Of a stretch of DNA of 12,026 nucleotides, positions 1 through 7,652 are shown in pieces. The translations under genes were made by a program, and so were the position numbers. The first letter of the stretch is position 1, and each line of letters opens with the position of its first letter. This DNA is from Endomicrobium sp. Its GTDB lineage: Bacteria > Elusimicrobiota > Endomicrobiia > Endomicrobiales > Endomicrobiaceae. The stretch spans positions 1 through 12,026 of the forward strand of contig JAISRA010000132.1 of assembly GCA_031273885.1 (NCBI GenBank), given 5' to 3'. Below the pieces are notes generated by a model, which did not search any database, was not told where the DNA came from, and was given only the letters and a program-made list of their open reading frames with translations.

Positions 1-1023
1 GTTGGCGATACTGCGTTAACAATAGTAGATATTGAACGTAGAAAACAAATTGCGAGGCATCATACAGCTACACATCTTCTTCACACGGTGCTTCGTGAGA
101 CTTTTGGCGAACATATAGCGCAGGCGGGGTCTTTGGTAACAAGTGATTATCTTCGTTTCGATTTTACGCATTTTTCAGCAATAAAAAAAGAAAATTTAAT
201 TAGAATAGAAAAAAGAGTTAATTACATTGTAAGAGCAAATTCAGAAGTATGTATTGAAATTACAAACATAACTAAAGCACGTAATAAAGGTGCAGTAGCG
301 TTATTTGGCGAAAAATATAGTGATATTGTAAGAGTGGTATCTATAAAAAATGAAGATAAAAACAGTGATTATTCAATTGAACTTTGTGGCGGTACGCATG
401 TTGATAGAACAGGTGATATAGGTATTTTAAAAATCGTATCAGAATCATCAGTTGCTTCAGGCGTTAGGCGTATAGAAGCAGTTGTTGGTGTGGCTGCAGA
501 AGACTATATTTTAGAAGAAGAATCTTCTATCATCAAGACAGCCGAGATATTAAATGTATCTAAAGAAGAACTTGCAAATAAGGTTCAAAGATATGTTGCC
601 GGTTATAAAAAACTTGAAAATGAACTTAGTAGATTAAAGAATAAATTGATGTCAAATAAAATAGACTCCTATATAAAGAATGTTGAAAAAATTAACGGAA
701 TAAATTTTTTATCTATATCGGTTGACAATGAGGATGTTAAGTTATTGAGAGATTTGTCAGATCAATTAAAAGAAAGATTAAAGTCCGTTGTGTTGTTAAT
801 AGCTTCAAAAGATAAAGATAAAGCTTTTTTTGTAGTTTCTGCCACAGCAGACTATGTTCAAAAAGGAATAAATGCAAGTAAAATTGCAAAAGTTTTTGCA
901 ACAGCAATAAACGGTTCAGGTGGAGGAAAACCTGATTTCGCACAAGGTGGATCAAAAGATTTGTCTAAGATGAATGAAGTTATAAAAAATGCTCAGCAAT
1001 ATATTATTATAGAAACAAACTGA
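1..1023 (+). CDS. alaS: Alanyl-tRNA synthetase, C-terminal part (5' end outside window)
   Basis: AlaRS charges tRNA-Ala with alanine in the cytoplasm and clears mischarged Ser/Gly. The frame is open from base 1, so the gene begins before the window and 340 codons are visible. The aminoacylation domain is missing from view; what remains is the editing domain and the C-Ala domain. The editing-site zinc ligands are present: an HxxxH motif (HTATH, visible codons 21-25) and a CGGTH motif (Cys at codon 129, His at codon 133). Near the end a glycine-rich GSGGGKPDFAQGG stretch is typical of the C-Ala/DHHA1 domain. A GTG at 88 lies inside the HTATH-containing editing domain and is not a start. No clear terminator follows; tRNA-Arg begins 104 bases later. 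Identification is firm from the motifs and their order. Confidence 0.97.
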   Translation, partial: VGDTALTIVDIERRKQIARHHTATHLLHTVLRETFGEHIAQAGSLVTSDYLRFDFTHFSAIKKENLIRIEKRVNYIVRANSEVCIEITNITKARNKGAVALFGEKYSDIVRVVSIKNEDKNSDYSIELCGGTHVDRTGDIGILKIVSESSVASGVRRIEAVVGVAAEDYILEEESSIIKTAEILNVSKEELANKVQRYVAGYKKLENELSRLKNKLMSNKIDSYIKNVEKINGINFLSISVDNEDVKLLRDLSDQLKERLKSVVLLIASKDKDKAFFVVSATADYVQKGINASKIAKVFATAINGSGGGKPDFAQGGSKDLSKMNEVIKNAQQYIIIETN

Positions 1024-1127
1024 AAAAAAATCGTAATTCTAAAGAGGTCGTAAAAATTGTTTGTGATGCGATATGTATTCAGAGTTAGATTCTGAGGACA
1101 GGTTTATGTAGTAGGTGGAAATATAGT

Positions 1128-1200
1128 GCGTCCATAACTTAATTGGATAGAGTGCTGGCTTCCGGAGCCAGTAATTCCGGTTCAAGTCCGGATGGGCGCA
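1128..1200 (+). tRNA. tRNA-Arg, anticodon CCG
   Basis: A complete cloverleaf folds by eye. The acceptor stem pairs GCGTCCA with TGGGCGC (one G-U), with discriminator A at 1200. The D stem is ACTT/GAGT around AATTGGATA. The anticodon stem CTGGC/GCCAG encloses TTCCGGA, placing anticodon CCG at 1162-1164, which reads the arginine codon CGG. The T stem TCCGG/CCGGA encloses TTCAAGT. The 3' CCA is not encoded and must be added enzymatically. A run of five T follows at once (1201-1205), which may help end transcription. I saw no convincing promoter in 1024-1127. Confidence 0.95.
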
Positions 1201-1297
1201 TTTTTGAATATTTTTATTACACACAATTCAATGAAAGCTGATGTGGCAAAAAAATGTATTTTTTATGTCAATAAGTTTATTTTAGATATAGAGAGAA

Positions 1298-2185
1298 ATG
1301 ATTAATTTTGAAAAGAATATAGAAAAACTTTATTCGATTATGGACAAATGTGTTATATGTCCTAAAAAATGTGGCGTAAACAGAAATAGAGGTCAAAAAG
1401 GTTTCTGTGGAACTGCTGATAAGATATTTATTGCAAGCAGTAATATTCACATGGGGGAAGAACCACCGATAAGCGCAAAAAATGGATCAGGTACAATCTT
1501 TTTTTCAAACTGCACTTTAAACTGTGTTTTTTGCCAAAATTATCCTATAAGTCAATTTGGTAATGGAAAAGAAGTAAGTCTTGACAATATGGCTGAAATG
1601 ATGCTTAAACTTCAGAGTATAGACATGCATAATATAAATTTTGTTACACCTACGCATTACAGTGCACAGGTTGCAAAGTCAGTGTACATTGCTAGACGAA
1701 AAGGGTTGACAATTCCTGTGCTGTATAATTGTAGTGGATATGAAAGTGTTGAAACTTTGCAACTTCTCGAAGGAGTTATAGACATATATCTTCCCGATAG
1801 CAAATATTCTAATAACGAAACAGCTTTTAAGTATTCAGGAGTTGAAAATTATGTTGAAGTAAATCAAACTGCTTTAAAGGAAATGAAAAAACAAGTTGGT
1901 GATTTAGTAGTTGACAATGACGGCGTGGCGAAAAAAGGCGTTATTGTAAGACATTTAGTTTTACCTGGGAATATAGAAAACACTAAAAAAGTTATGGACT
2001 GTATAGCAAAAGAATTGTCTGAAAGTACTTTTGTGAGTCTAATGATGCAGTATCACGCGGCGCATAAATCGAGTAGTTTTAAGGAATTGTCGCGCTCTTT
2101 AACAGAAGAAGAATACAAAGAAGCTGTAAATTATCTTGAATTATTAAATTTTGAAAATGGCTGGATACAAAATTTGGACAGTTGA
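1298..2185 (+). CDS. Radical SAM protein, PflX-like (COG1313 type)
   Basis: The 295-residue product carries the radical SAM 4Fe-4S motif CxxxCxxC at C72, C76 and C79, followed by QNY. An N-terminal cysteine-rich segment (C18, C21, C25, C37, in the context CxxCPKKCG...GFCG) and the phrases MGEEPPIS, GSGTIFFS and RHLVLPG match the PflX-like family, which resembles pyruvate formate-lyase activating enzyme but whose substrate is unknown to me. It is expected to cleave S-adenosylmethionine in the cytoplasm to make a 5'-deoxyadenosyl radical. Length is normal for the family. The ATG at 1298 has a purine-rich GAGAGA just upstream; no better start is seen. It is followed 45 bases later by the M16 peptidase genes on the same strand, so co-transcription is possible, but no functional link is known. 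Confidence 0.88.
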   Translation: MINFEKNIEKLYSIMDKCVICPKKCGVNRNRGQKGFCGTADKIFIASSNIHMGEEPPISAKNGSGTIFFSNCTLNCVFCQNYPISQFGNGKEVSLDNMAEMMLKLQSIDMHNINFVTPTHYSAQVAKSVYIARRKGLTIPVLYNCSGYESVETLQLLEGVIDIYLPDSKYSNNETAFKYSGVENYVEVNQTALKEMKKQVGDLVVDNDGVAKKGVIVRHLVLPGNIENTKKVMDCIAKELSESTFVSLMMQYHAAHKSSSFKELSRSLTEEEYKEAVNYLELLNFENGWIQNLDS

Positions 2186-2230
2186 TAATATTTATATGTT
2201 TGTTTGTATAATTTATAGGGAGTAAAAGAA

Positions 2231-3447
2231 GTGAAACACAATAATGGTCTTACATCTATTTTAATAAATGATAAAAATAGTTTAGTAGCGGCAGTAATTG
2301 TTTTTGTCAGAGTTGGCTCAGTTGATGAAAAATCGTCACAATCAGGCTTGTCGCACTTTTTAGAGCATCTTATGTTTAAAGGCAGCAAAAATTATTCTGG
2401 CGATTTAATGGTTAGAAATGTTGAGAAGATGGGTGGGGACATGAATGCTGCCACTTCAAAAGAATTTACAATGTATTATGTCAGTGCACAAAAAAACGGT
2501 GTTGAAGAAAGTATAAAAATGCTTGCTGATGTCATGCGAAATCCTCTTTTCCCTCAAGATGAAATTGATATTGAAAAAAAGGTTGTTATTGAAGAAATTC
2601 GAAAGCATTCTGATAATCCCGAATCATTGCTTTATGAAAAGTTTTATGAAACCATCTATAATGAAAGTGCATTAAGAAATATTATTATAGGAAATTCGCA
2701 GGTTATTGCAAATATTTCACGTGAAGAAATATACAATTATTACAAGGCTCATTATGTGCCTGAAAAAATGGTTGTTGTTGTATCAGGAAATTTCAATGAA
2801 CCAAAAGTAAAAAAGCTTATACATGAAACTTTTGGCAAATTTGAAAAACAGCCGGCACCTGCAGATCCGTTGCTTACAGAAAATATGCGTGATGGAATAG
2901 ATGTTGTTGAATACGGTAAAGTAGAAGTAGGCTATATGCTTACAGGGTTTTTAGGTCCTGGCATAAATGAAGAAGATATTTATATTGTAGATTTGCTGTG
3001 GAAATTTTAGGAAGCGGAAAAACTTCAAGGTTATATAAATCTCTTTATTTGAAACAACATCTTGTATATGCAATAGATGTTGCATTTTCAACTGAAAAAG
3101 GTGCGGGTAATGTTTACATCATGTCTGTTTTCGACCCTAAAAATATTTGTGAGATAAAAACCGAGATAAAAAAACAGATTAAGAATATTGTTAGCAACGG
3201 TATTACTGAAGAAGAACTTAGAAGATCAAAACTTTCAATAAAAACAGACTGGAAATTTTCGCTTGAAACCCCATTAGGTATTGCGAATACTTTTGGGTAT
3301 TGGCATCTAATGGGCAATGCAGAATTTATTACGGAATATATAAAAAAATTAGAAAGTTTCACATGCAGTGATATTGTAAAATTTTTTAAAAAGTATTATT
3401 CACAAAAGACGATCTTTAATGTGGCACTATTACCTAAAATAAAATAG
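2231..3447 (+). pseudogene. Zinc M16 family peptidase, broken by a one-base frameshift
   Basis: Two abutting open frames (2231-3010 and 2998-3447, the second in the -1 frame) together make one M16B-type peptidase of about 408 residues, the normal family length. The first part has the inverted zinc motif HxxEH (H42, E45, H46) and the downstream third-ligand region (E121/E122 in VVIEEI), so it is the catalytic type. It ends with a spurious tail LLWKF and a TAG at 3008. The second frame resumes the protein exactly where it should, with EILGSGKTSRLY, and continues to a normal end. One missing base near 2995-2998 explains everything. The GTG start at 2231 has an AGGGAG eight bases upstream. No signal peptide is seen. 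Either the gene is newly inactivated or the read has an error; the rest of the coding sequence shows no other damage. Confidence 0.85.
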
Positions 3448-3520
3448 AACTGTTGCGCATGTTTTTATATCCGTGAATCTGAATTATGTGATATAGAGGT
3501 GTCTATTGACTGATGTGACT

Positions 3521-3525
3521 GGAGG
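3521..3525 (+). promoter_or_regulatory. Ribosome binding site that sets the start of the second M16 gene
   Basis: GGAGG lies four bases before the ATG at 3530. The frame is open upstream to a TTG at 3506, which has no such site, so the ATG at 3530 is preferred. Confidence 0.65.
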
Positions 3526-3529
3526 CAAA

Positions 3530-4756
3530 ATGGAAAGTTTCAAGCTAAAAAATAATATTAAGGTTATATTTAAAAAAACATTTAATATCGGTGTTGTTTC
3601 AATAAGAATATTTTCTCCCGTTGCGGTTATAAATGAAACTATGGAGAATAGGGGAATATCATATATTACTTCAAAACTTATGACGTATTCGACTAAAAAT
3701 CGTTCAAATGAAATTTTAATGCGAGATGTAGGGAATATCGGTGCAGAATTGTCTTCTGATGCCAGTTATGATATTACAGGATTTAGTATTTCTTGTCTTT
3801 CTGAATATTTTAGTAAAGCTGTTGAAATTCTTTCAGATTTAATTTTAAATCCGGCATTTGATGAAAAAGAATTATTGTTTGAAAAACAAAATGTTATAGC
3901 AGCACTTAAATATCGCAGGGATAGTATAGGCATAATTGCTTCAGATGAGTTTTCTAAATTGTTTTATCGTAATACATCTTACTCCACTTCTGTTTTAGGC
4001 GCAGAAAAGACTGTTTTAAAAATTGATCGCAAAAATTTATTGGAATGGTATCAATATTCTTATAATGCTTCAAATATTTTAGTTTCAGTTGCTGGAAATG
4101 TAGACAGCAGAATTTTAAAAGAATCTTTGGAGAAATACTTTGCAAATATTCCTATAGGTGTTAATTTCAAGGAACCTGTTTTTAATATAGAAATGGCAAA
4201 ATCGATAAAAAAAGAAATTAAAGGGAAATTTAACCAAGCATACATATATATGGGTTTTCCAGCGCCAGCTCTTGATCATAAGGATTTTGTTTCGATCAAA
4301 GTTGTAAATGCTATTTTAGGCGGTAGAATGACAAGTAAATTATTTGTAGAGTTAAGGGAAAAACTAGGAATTGCCTATGAAGTGGGCACTATTTATCCGT
4401 CACGGAGAGAACAAAGCTATTTTGCAATTTACGTAGGTCTTGACAAAAAAAATATTGATTTAACATTTAAAAAAATGGATAGTATTTTAAAAAGTTTGTG
4501 TACAATAAACGTATCTGAACAAGAACTAATGGACACTAAAACATATATAAAAGGTATCTATATTATGGATAGGCAGACAGTAAGCAAACAGTCTTATTAT
4601 TATGGTTTGCGTGAAGTTATCGGTCAGGGATATGAATATGATAATCAATATCTGCGAGATGTAGAAAGAGTTACAAGATATGATATAAGTAACGTTGCAA
4701 ATAAAATATTCTCAGATCATTCTCTTACGGTGCTTATTACGCCTGATGAAAAATAA
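3530..4756 (+). CDS. M16 family peptidase homologue lacking the zinc motif
   Basis: This 408-residue protein has the M16B two-domain layout but no HxxEH; the equivalent place reads GISYITSKLM, so zinc binding and catalysis are not expected. In the C-terminal half the LREKLGIAYEV segment (about residues 274-284) keeps the conserved Arg/Tyr pair that M16 partner subunits donate to the active site. In bacteria and in mitochondrial processing peptidase, a zinc subunit often pairs with an inactive one from the neighbouring gene; this is the likely inactive half, 82 bases downstream of the broken zinc half. I start it at the ATG with GGAGG upstream, not at TTG 3506. No signal peptide or membrane segment is evident. 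The frame is intact throughout. Its use is uncertain if the partner is truly dead. Confidence 0.87.
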   Translation: MESFKLKNNIKVIFKKTFNIGVVSIRIFSPVAVINETMENRGISYITSKLMTYSTKNRSNEILMRDVGNIGAELSSDASYDITGFSISCLSEYFSKAVEILSDLILNPAFDEKELLFEKQNVIAALKYRRDSIGIIASDEFSKLFYRNTSYSTSVLGAEKTVLKIDRKNLLEWYQYSYNASNILVSVAGNVDSRILKESLEKYFANIPIGVNFKEPVFNIEMAKSIKKEIKGKFNQAYIYMGFPAPALDHKDFVSIKVVNAILGGRMTSKLFVELREKLGIAYEVGTIYPSRREQSYFAIYVGLDKKNIDLTFKKMDSILKSLCTINVSEQELMDTKTYIKGIYIMDRQTVSKQSYYYGLREVIGQGYEYDNQYLRDVERVTRYDISNVANKIFSDHSLTVLITPDEK

Positions 4757-4775
4757 TGTGCAATAGGTTTTTTAA

Positions 4776-6236
4776 TTGAATAAACTTATTAGAAAAATTA
4801 ATGATTTATCGCAGGGTTATGATGTTTACGCAATAGGTGGGTTTGTTAGAGATTTGTTCTTAAAACGTAAACATAAAGATATCGATCTGACTGTTAATAA
4901 AAATGCTTTGAAATACTCTGAAAAAATTGCAGAAGCATTTAAAGCAAAGCTTGTTATTTTGGATGATAAAAATAAAATCTATAGAATAATACTTAGGGAC
5001 AATGTTGTTGCAAGTATAGATATATCTTTGTTTAACGGTAAGACAATAGAAGAAGATTTACAAAACAGAGATTTTACTGTTAATGCAATAGCTTTTAATC
5101 TAAAAGATTTTGAAAATTTTGAAGAACATATTATTTTGCCAAATAAATATGCTTTAAAAGATTTAAAATCGAAAACATTAAATACTGTTTCTACTAAAGC
5201 ACTTAAATATGATCCTTTAAGAATGCTAAGAGCTTTTAGATTTGTGGCAGAATATGATTTTAAGCTTTCTAAAAAAATATTATGTCAGATCAAACAAAAT
5301 GCAAAACTTATAAATAAAGTTGCTTCCGAAAGAATAAAAAACGAATTTTTTAGGGTGTTGTCAATAAGAGAATCTGTGCCTTTAATTGATAAAATGGATA
5401 AGTGTGGACTGCTTGCAGAAATCTTCCATGAAATAAAGAAGATGAAAAAGGCATATAAAAAATATTATTATCATACAGGCGGTTTATTTCAACATTCTTT
5501 TGAAACTATGGTCGCAGTGGAAAATATTTTAAATAATTTACAAAAATATTTTCCTGAAAATTATCTTGACCTGGAGCAACATTTTGAATTCGTAGATTCT
5601 TTTTCTGAAAATATTACAAAAGTTAAAGTGGGACTGCTAAAATTTGTAGCGCTATTTCATGATAACGCAAAGCCTGAAACCACAACTATAAAAAATGGCA
5701 AACCGCGTTTTTTAAAACATGAACAACGTGGTGCTGAAAAGATTAGAGAAATTATGTTATCTCTTAAATTTAGTGAAAAAGATATTGAATTTTCAATGTT
5801 TTTAGTGAAACATCACATGCGTCCGTCAACTTTGACAAGAAACAATATTGTCACTACAAAAGCTGCATTGAAATTTTTAAGAGATATTGGTGATAAAACT
5901 CCGGATTTACTTATTCTTTCAATGTCAGATTGGCATTCTTATAAAAAATTAAAGGTTTTTTCTCATAAAGAATTAAATCTTCAAGAAAAATCTGCCAGAT
6001 GGCTTTTAAACTATTATTACAAATTAAAACATACAAAGCCACTGCCAAAGATTATTGATGGTAATATAATAATGAATAAATTTAATTTGAAACCAGGAGA
6101 ATGGATTGGAGAGTTGTTAAAAATTGCTGTTGAAGCGCAGCAAGAAGGCAAGGTATCAGATACAAATGAAGCATTGAAGTTACTTTTTCAGAAATTAACG
6201 CGAATTAAAAAAAAGTATAACATTTTAAGAGGTTGA
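4776..6236 (+). CDS. cca: CCA-adding / poly(A) polymerase family tRNA nucleotidyltransferase with HD domain
   Basis: The 486-residue product is a class II nucleotidyltransferase. The N-terminal catalytic head has GGFVRD (residues 21-26) and the metal-binding DID (D35, D37), then EDLQNRDFTVNAIA (about 91-104), and the neck motif DPLRMLRAFRF (about 146-156). A C-terminal HD phosphohydrolase domain follows, with HTGGLFQHS near 231, an FHD pair near 294, KHHMRP and a further Asp in MSDWHS near 385. Such proteins add CCA to tRNA 3' ends; some close relatives act as poly(A) polymerases, and the sequence alone does not separate them. Neither tRNA in this window encodes CCA, which favours the CCA-adding role. 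The start is TTG at 4776, 19 bases after the M16 gene; it has only a weak AGG upstream, but no in-frame alternative exists before GGFVRD. Confidence 0.9.
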   Translation: MNKLIRKINDLSQGYDVYAIGGFVRDLFLKRKHKDIDLTVNKNALKYSEKIAEAFKAKLVILDDKNKIYRIILRDNVVASIDISLFNGKTIEEDLQNRDFTVNAIAFNLKDFENFEEHIILPNKYALKDLKSKTLNTVSTKALKYDPLRMLRAFRFVAEYDFKLSKKILCQIKQNAKLINKVASERIKNEFFRVLSIRESVPLIDKMDKCGLLAEIFHEIKKMKKAYKKYYYHTGGLFQHSFETMVAVENILNNLQKYFPENYLDLEQHFEFVDSFSENITKVKVGLLKFVALFHDNAKPETTTIKNGKPRFLKHEQRGAEKIREIMLSLKFSEKDIEFSMFLVKHHMRPSTLTRNNIVTTKAALKFLRDIGDKTPDLLILSMSDWHSYKKLKVFSHKELNLQEKSARWLLNYYYKLKHTKPLPKIIDGNIIMNKFNLKPGEWIGELLKIAVEAQQEGKVSDTNEALKLLFQKLTRIKKKYNILRG

Positions 6237-6333
6237 GTCTATGTGGAATGTGTTTGTCATTTCTTCACATGTCATGCTTAAGGGAGAAGGTAAATAGTGA
6301 TTTAAGAGTTTACTTGTTTTTGTTGTTTTGCGG

Positions 6334-6404
6334 GCGGGCGTAGTCTAGTGGTAAGATTTAAGCTTCCCAAGCTTGAGATGTGGGTTCGATTCCCATCGCC
6401 CGCT
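6334..6404 (+). tRNA. tRNA-Gly, anticodon CCC
   Basis: The cloverleaf is complete: acceptor GCGGGCG with CGCCCGC, discriminator T at 6404; D stem GTCT/AGAT around AGTGGTA; anticodon stem TAAGC/GCTTG enclosing TTCCCAA, giving anticodon CCC at 6366-6368 (reads GGG); T stem GTGGG/CCCAT enclosing TTCGATT. The 3' CCA is not encoded. The 5' acceptor sequence GCGGGCG also occurs four bases earlier (6330-6336); only the copy at 6334 leaves the correct TA at positions 8-9, so it sets the start. Confidence 0.95.
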
Positions 6405-6533
6405 TTATCATAAAATCAACTTAGAGAGAGGCAGATACAAGCAAGATATATGAGTTGTGAAAGAATAATAAAAATTGACAAACAAATTAAAGAAATGTGG
6501 AAAGTGGTTTTAATTAATATATCATTATATCAT

Positions 6534-6562
6534 TTGCTTTTCTATGATTAAATATGTATAAT
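6534..6562 (+). promoter_or_regulatory. Sigma-70-type promoter for rplM-rpsI
   Basis: TTGCTT (6534-6539) and a perfect TATAAT (6557-6562) are separated by exactly 17 bases. This is the best promoter match in the window and lies about 106 bases before the rplM ATG, leaving an untranslated leader of roughly 100 bases. Confidence 0.7.
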
Positions 6563-6591
6563 AGCCAAGATTTTATGATAAATATAAATAT

Positions 6592-6614
6592 TATAAAATT
6601 CAGTCAATTTTATA
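6592..6614 (+). repeat. Perfect inverted repeat (hairpin) in the rplM leader
   Basis: TATAAAATT and AATTTTATA form nine A-T pairs around the five-base loop CAGTC. It lies downstream of the promoter, so it would be in the mRNA leader. The stem is all A-T, so the RNA fold would be weak. L13 represses its own operon through the leader in Escherichia coli; whether this hairpin plays a part is only a guess. Confidence 0.45.
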
Positions 6615-6668
6615 TTTATAATTGTTCTCGCAGTTGGTGTATAATTTTCTAGGATAAGGTTTTAAAAG

Positions 6669-7091
6669 ATGAATAAAAAGACTTATTTGCCAAAACAAGA
6701 TATAATTGAAAGGAAATGGCATCTGATAGATGCGGATGGAAAAATTTTAGGTAGACTATCAGTTGAAATAGTGGAACTTTTAAGAGGTAAAAATAAAATT
6801 TTCTATACTAATCATATAGATTGTGGCGATTTCGTAGTTGTTATAAATGTAAGTAAAATTGTTCTTACTGGGAAAAAACTTGAGCAAAAAACATATTTTA
6901 CATATTCCGGTTATCCGGGTGGAGTAAAATTAACGCCTTATTCTGTTTTGATGGCTAAAAGTCCAGAAAAAGCTTTGTTTGCCGCAGTTAAGGGAATGCT
7001 TCCTAAAAATAAACTTGCTGACAAGCAAATTAGTAGATTAAAAGTGTTTAAATATAATGAACATACACACAGCGCACAATTGACGGTATAG
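6669..7091 (+). CDS. rplM: 50S ribosomal protein L13
   Basis: The 140-residue protein is a full-length L13 (uL13) of the large ribosomal subunit. Family hallmarks are visible in order: WHLIDADGKILGRLS near residues 17-31, LLRGKNK, the CGDFVVVIN segment, KKLEQKTYFTYSGYPGG, and the C-terminal VKGMLPKNKLADKQISRLKVF and HTHSAQ. The ATG at 6669 is preceded by AAGG with nine bases between. It is read from the promoter at 6534-6562 and is followed 22 bases later by rpsI, the classical L13-S9 pair, so the two are almost certainly co-transcribed. Confidence 0.98.
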   Translation: MNKKTYLPKQDIIERKWHLIDADGKILGRLSVEIVELLRGKNKIFYTNHIDCGDFVVVINVSKIVLTGKKLEQKTYFTYSGYPGGVKLTPYSVLMAKSPEKALFAAVKGMLPKNKLADKQISRLKVFKYNEHTHSAQLTV

Positions 7092-7113
7092 GTAAAGTGA
7101 AGGAGGAGAAAGA

Positions 7114-7509
7114 ATGAATAATGTTTTATATTTAGCTACAGGTCGTAGAAAGACCGCTGTTTCTAGAGTAAAAGTTTTAGCCGGTAGCGGTAAGGTTATG
7201 GTTAATGATAGGACTGTAAGTGAATATTTTGGTGGGCTGGAAAGGCTTAGAAAAGCGGCTTTAAATCCTATGAGTATTTGGGAAGGTGTAAGGAGCTATG
7301 ATTTTTATATTAATGCCAATGGTGGTGGTGTGAGCGGTCAAGCAGGGGCTATAAGTCATAGTTTGGCAAGGGTAATTTTAAAACTTAACGAGTCATCAAA
7401 ATCCGCATTAAAAAAAGCTGGATTTTTAACAAGAGATTCTAGGATGGTAGAGAGAAAAAAATCTGGAAGACCGAAAGCAAGAAAGCGTTTTCAATTTTCA
7501 AAACGTTAA
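7114..7509 (+). CDS. rpsI: 30S ribosomal protein S9
   Basis: The 131-residue protein is a full-length S9 (uS9) of the small subunit. It begins with the diagnostic ATGRRKTAVSRV segment, has the GGGVSGQAGAISHSLAR block in the middle, and ends in the basic tail with terminal SKR, which reaches towards the P-site tRNA. The ATG at 7114 has a perfect AGGAGG at 7101-7106, seven bases away. It is the second gene of the rplM-rpsI operon. The downstream junction with the convergent RNase H gene lacks an obvious canonical terminator. Confidence 0.98.
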   Translation: MNNVLYLATGRRKTAVSRVKVLAGSGKVMVNDRTVSEYFGGLERLRKAALNPMSIWEGVRSYDFYINANGGGVSGQAGAISHSLARVILKLNESSKSALKKAGFLTRDSRMVERKKSGRPKARKRFQFSKR

Positions 7510-7528
7510 TACTTTTTTATTATTTTTT

Positions 7529-7552
7529 CATGGTATATAACTATATACCATG
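7529..7552. repeat. Perfect inverted repeat at the convergent rpsI / RNase H junction
   Basis: Arms CATGGTATAT (7529-7538) and ATATACCATG (7543-7552) are perfectly complementary around AACT. It lies 19 bases after the rpsI stop. A T-rich run lies before it on the plus strand, but no T run follows directly on either strand, so it is not a canonical intrinsic terminator. It could be a non-canonical terminator, an RNA 3'-end stabilising hairpin, or a dyad site for a DNA-binding protein. Confidence 0.6.
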
Positions 7553-7652
7553 AGGTGTTATGTTTTTGGTTAAGGAGTTAAGTAGTATGTAAAAATGTGT
7601 ATATTACAGATAATCATAAAAAGTGTTAGTCAAAATTTGGTGCAAATGTAAC

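Larger units (their letters stand above)
6405..6668 (+). other. Intergenic leader region before rplM
   Basis: No gene is seen in these 264 bases. The left half is purine-rich and featureless, with an isolated TTGACA at 6475-6480 that lacks a -10 partner. The right half holds the rplM promoter and an AT-only hairpin. A second TATAAT at 6640-6645 has no good -35 box and is too weak to call as a promoter. Confidence 0.6.

Noticed and set aside
2995..3010. Programmed -1 frameshifting that would rescue the M16 peptidase
   Set aside because: The overlap reads TGG AAA TTT TAG in the first frame. It lacks an X XXY YYZ slippery heptamer, since slipping back would mismatch first positions in both sites, and I saw no strong downstream stem. 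A one-base deletion is simpler.
3506..3529. Upstream TTG start for the second M16 gene
   Set aside because: No ribosome binding site precedes it, whereas GGAGG precedes the ATG at 3530, where the family's homology begins.
6241..6297. 18-codon open frame between cca and tRNA-Gly
   Set aside because: It has no ribosome binding site and no recognisable sequence; such a length is expected by chance.
6475..6480. Perfect TTGACA as a -35 box
   Set aside because: No -10-like sequence lies 15-19 bases downstream, so it is probably incidental.
7529..7552. Intrinsic terminator for rpsI or for the minus-strand operon
   Set aside because: The hairpin is perfect but no T run follows it on either strand; kept as an inverted repeat of unknown role.
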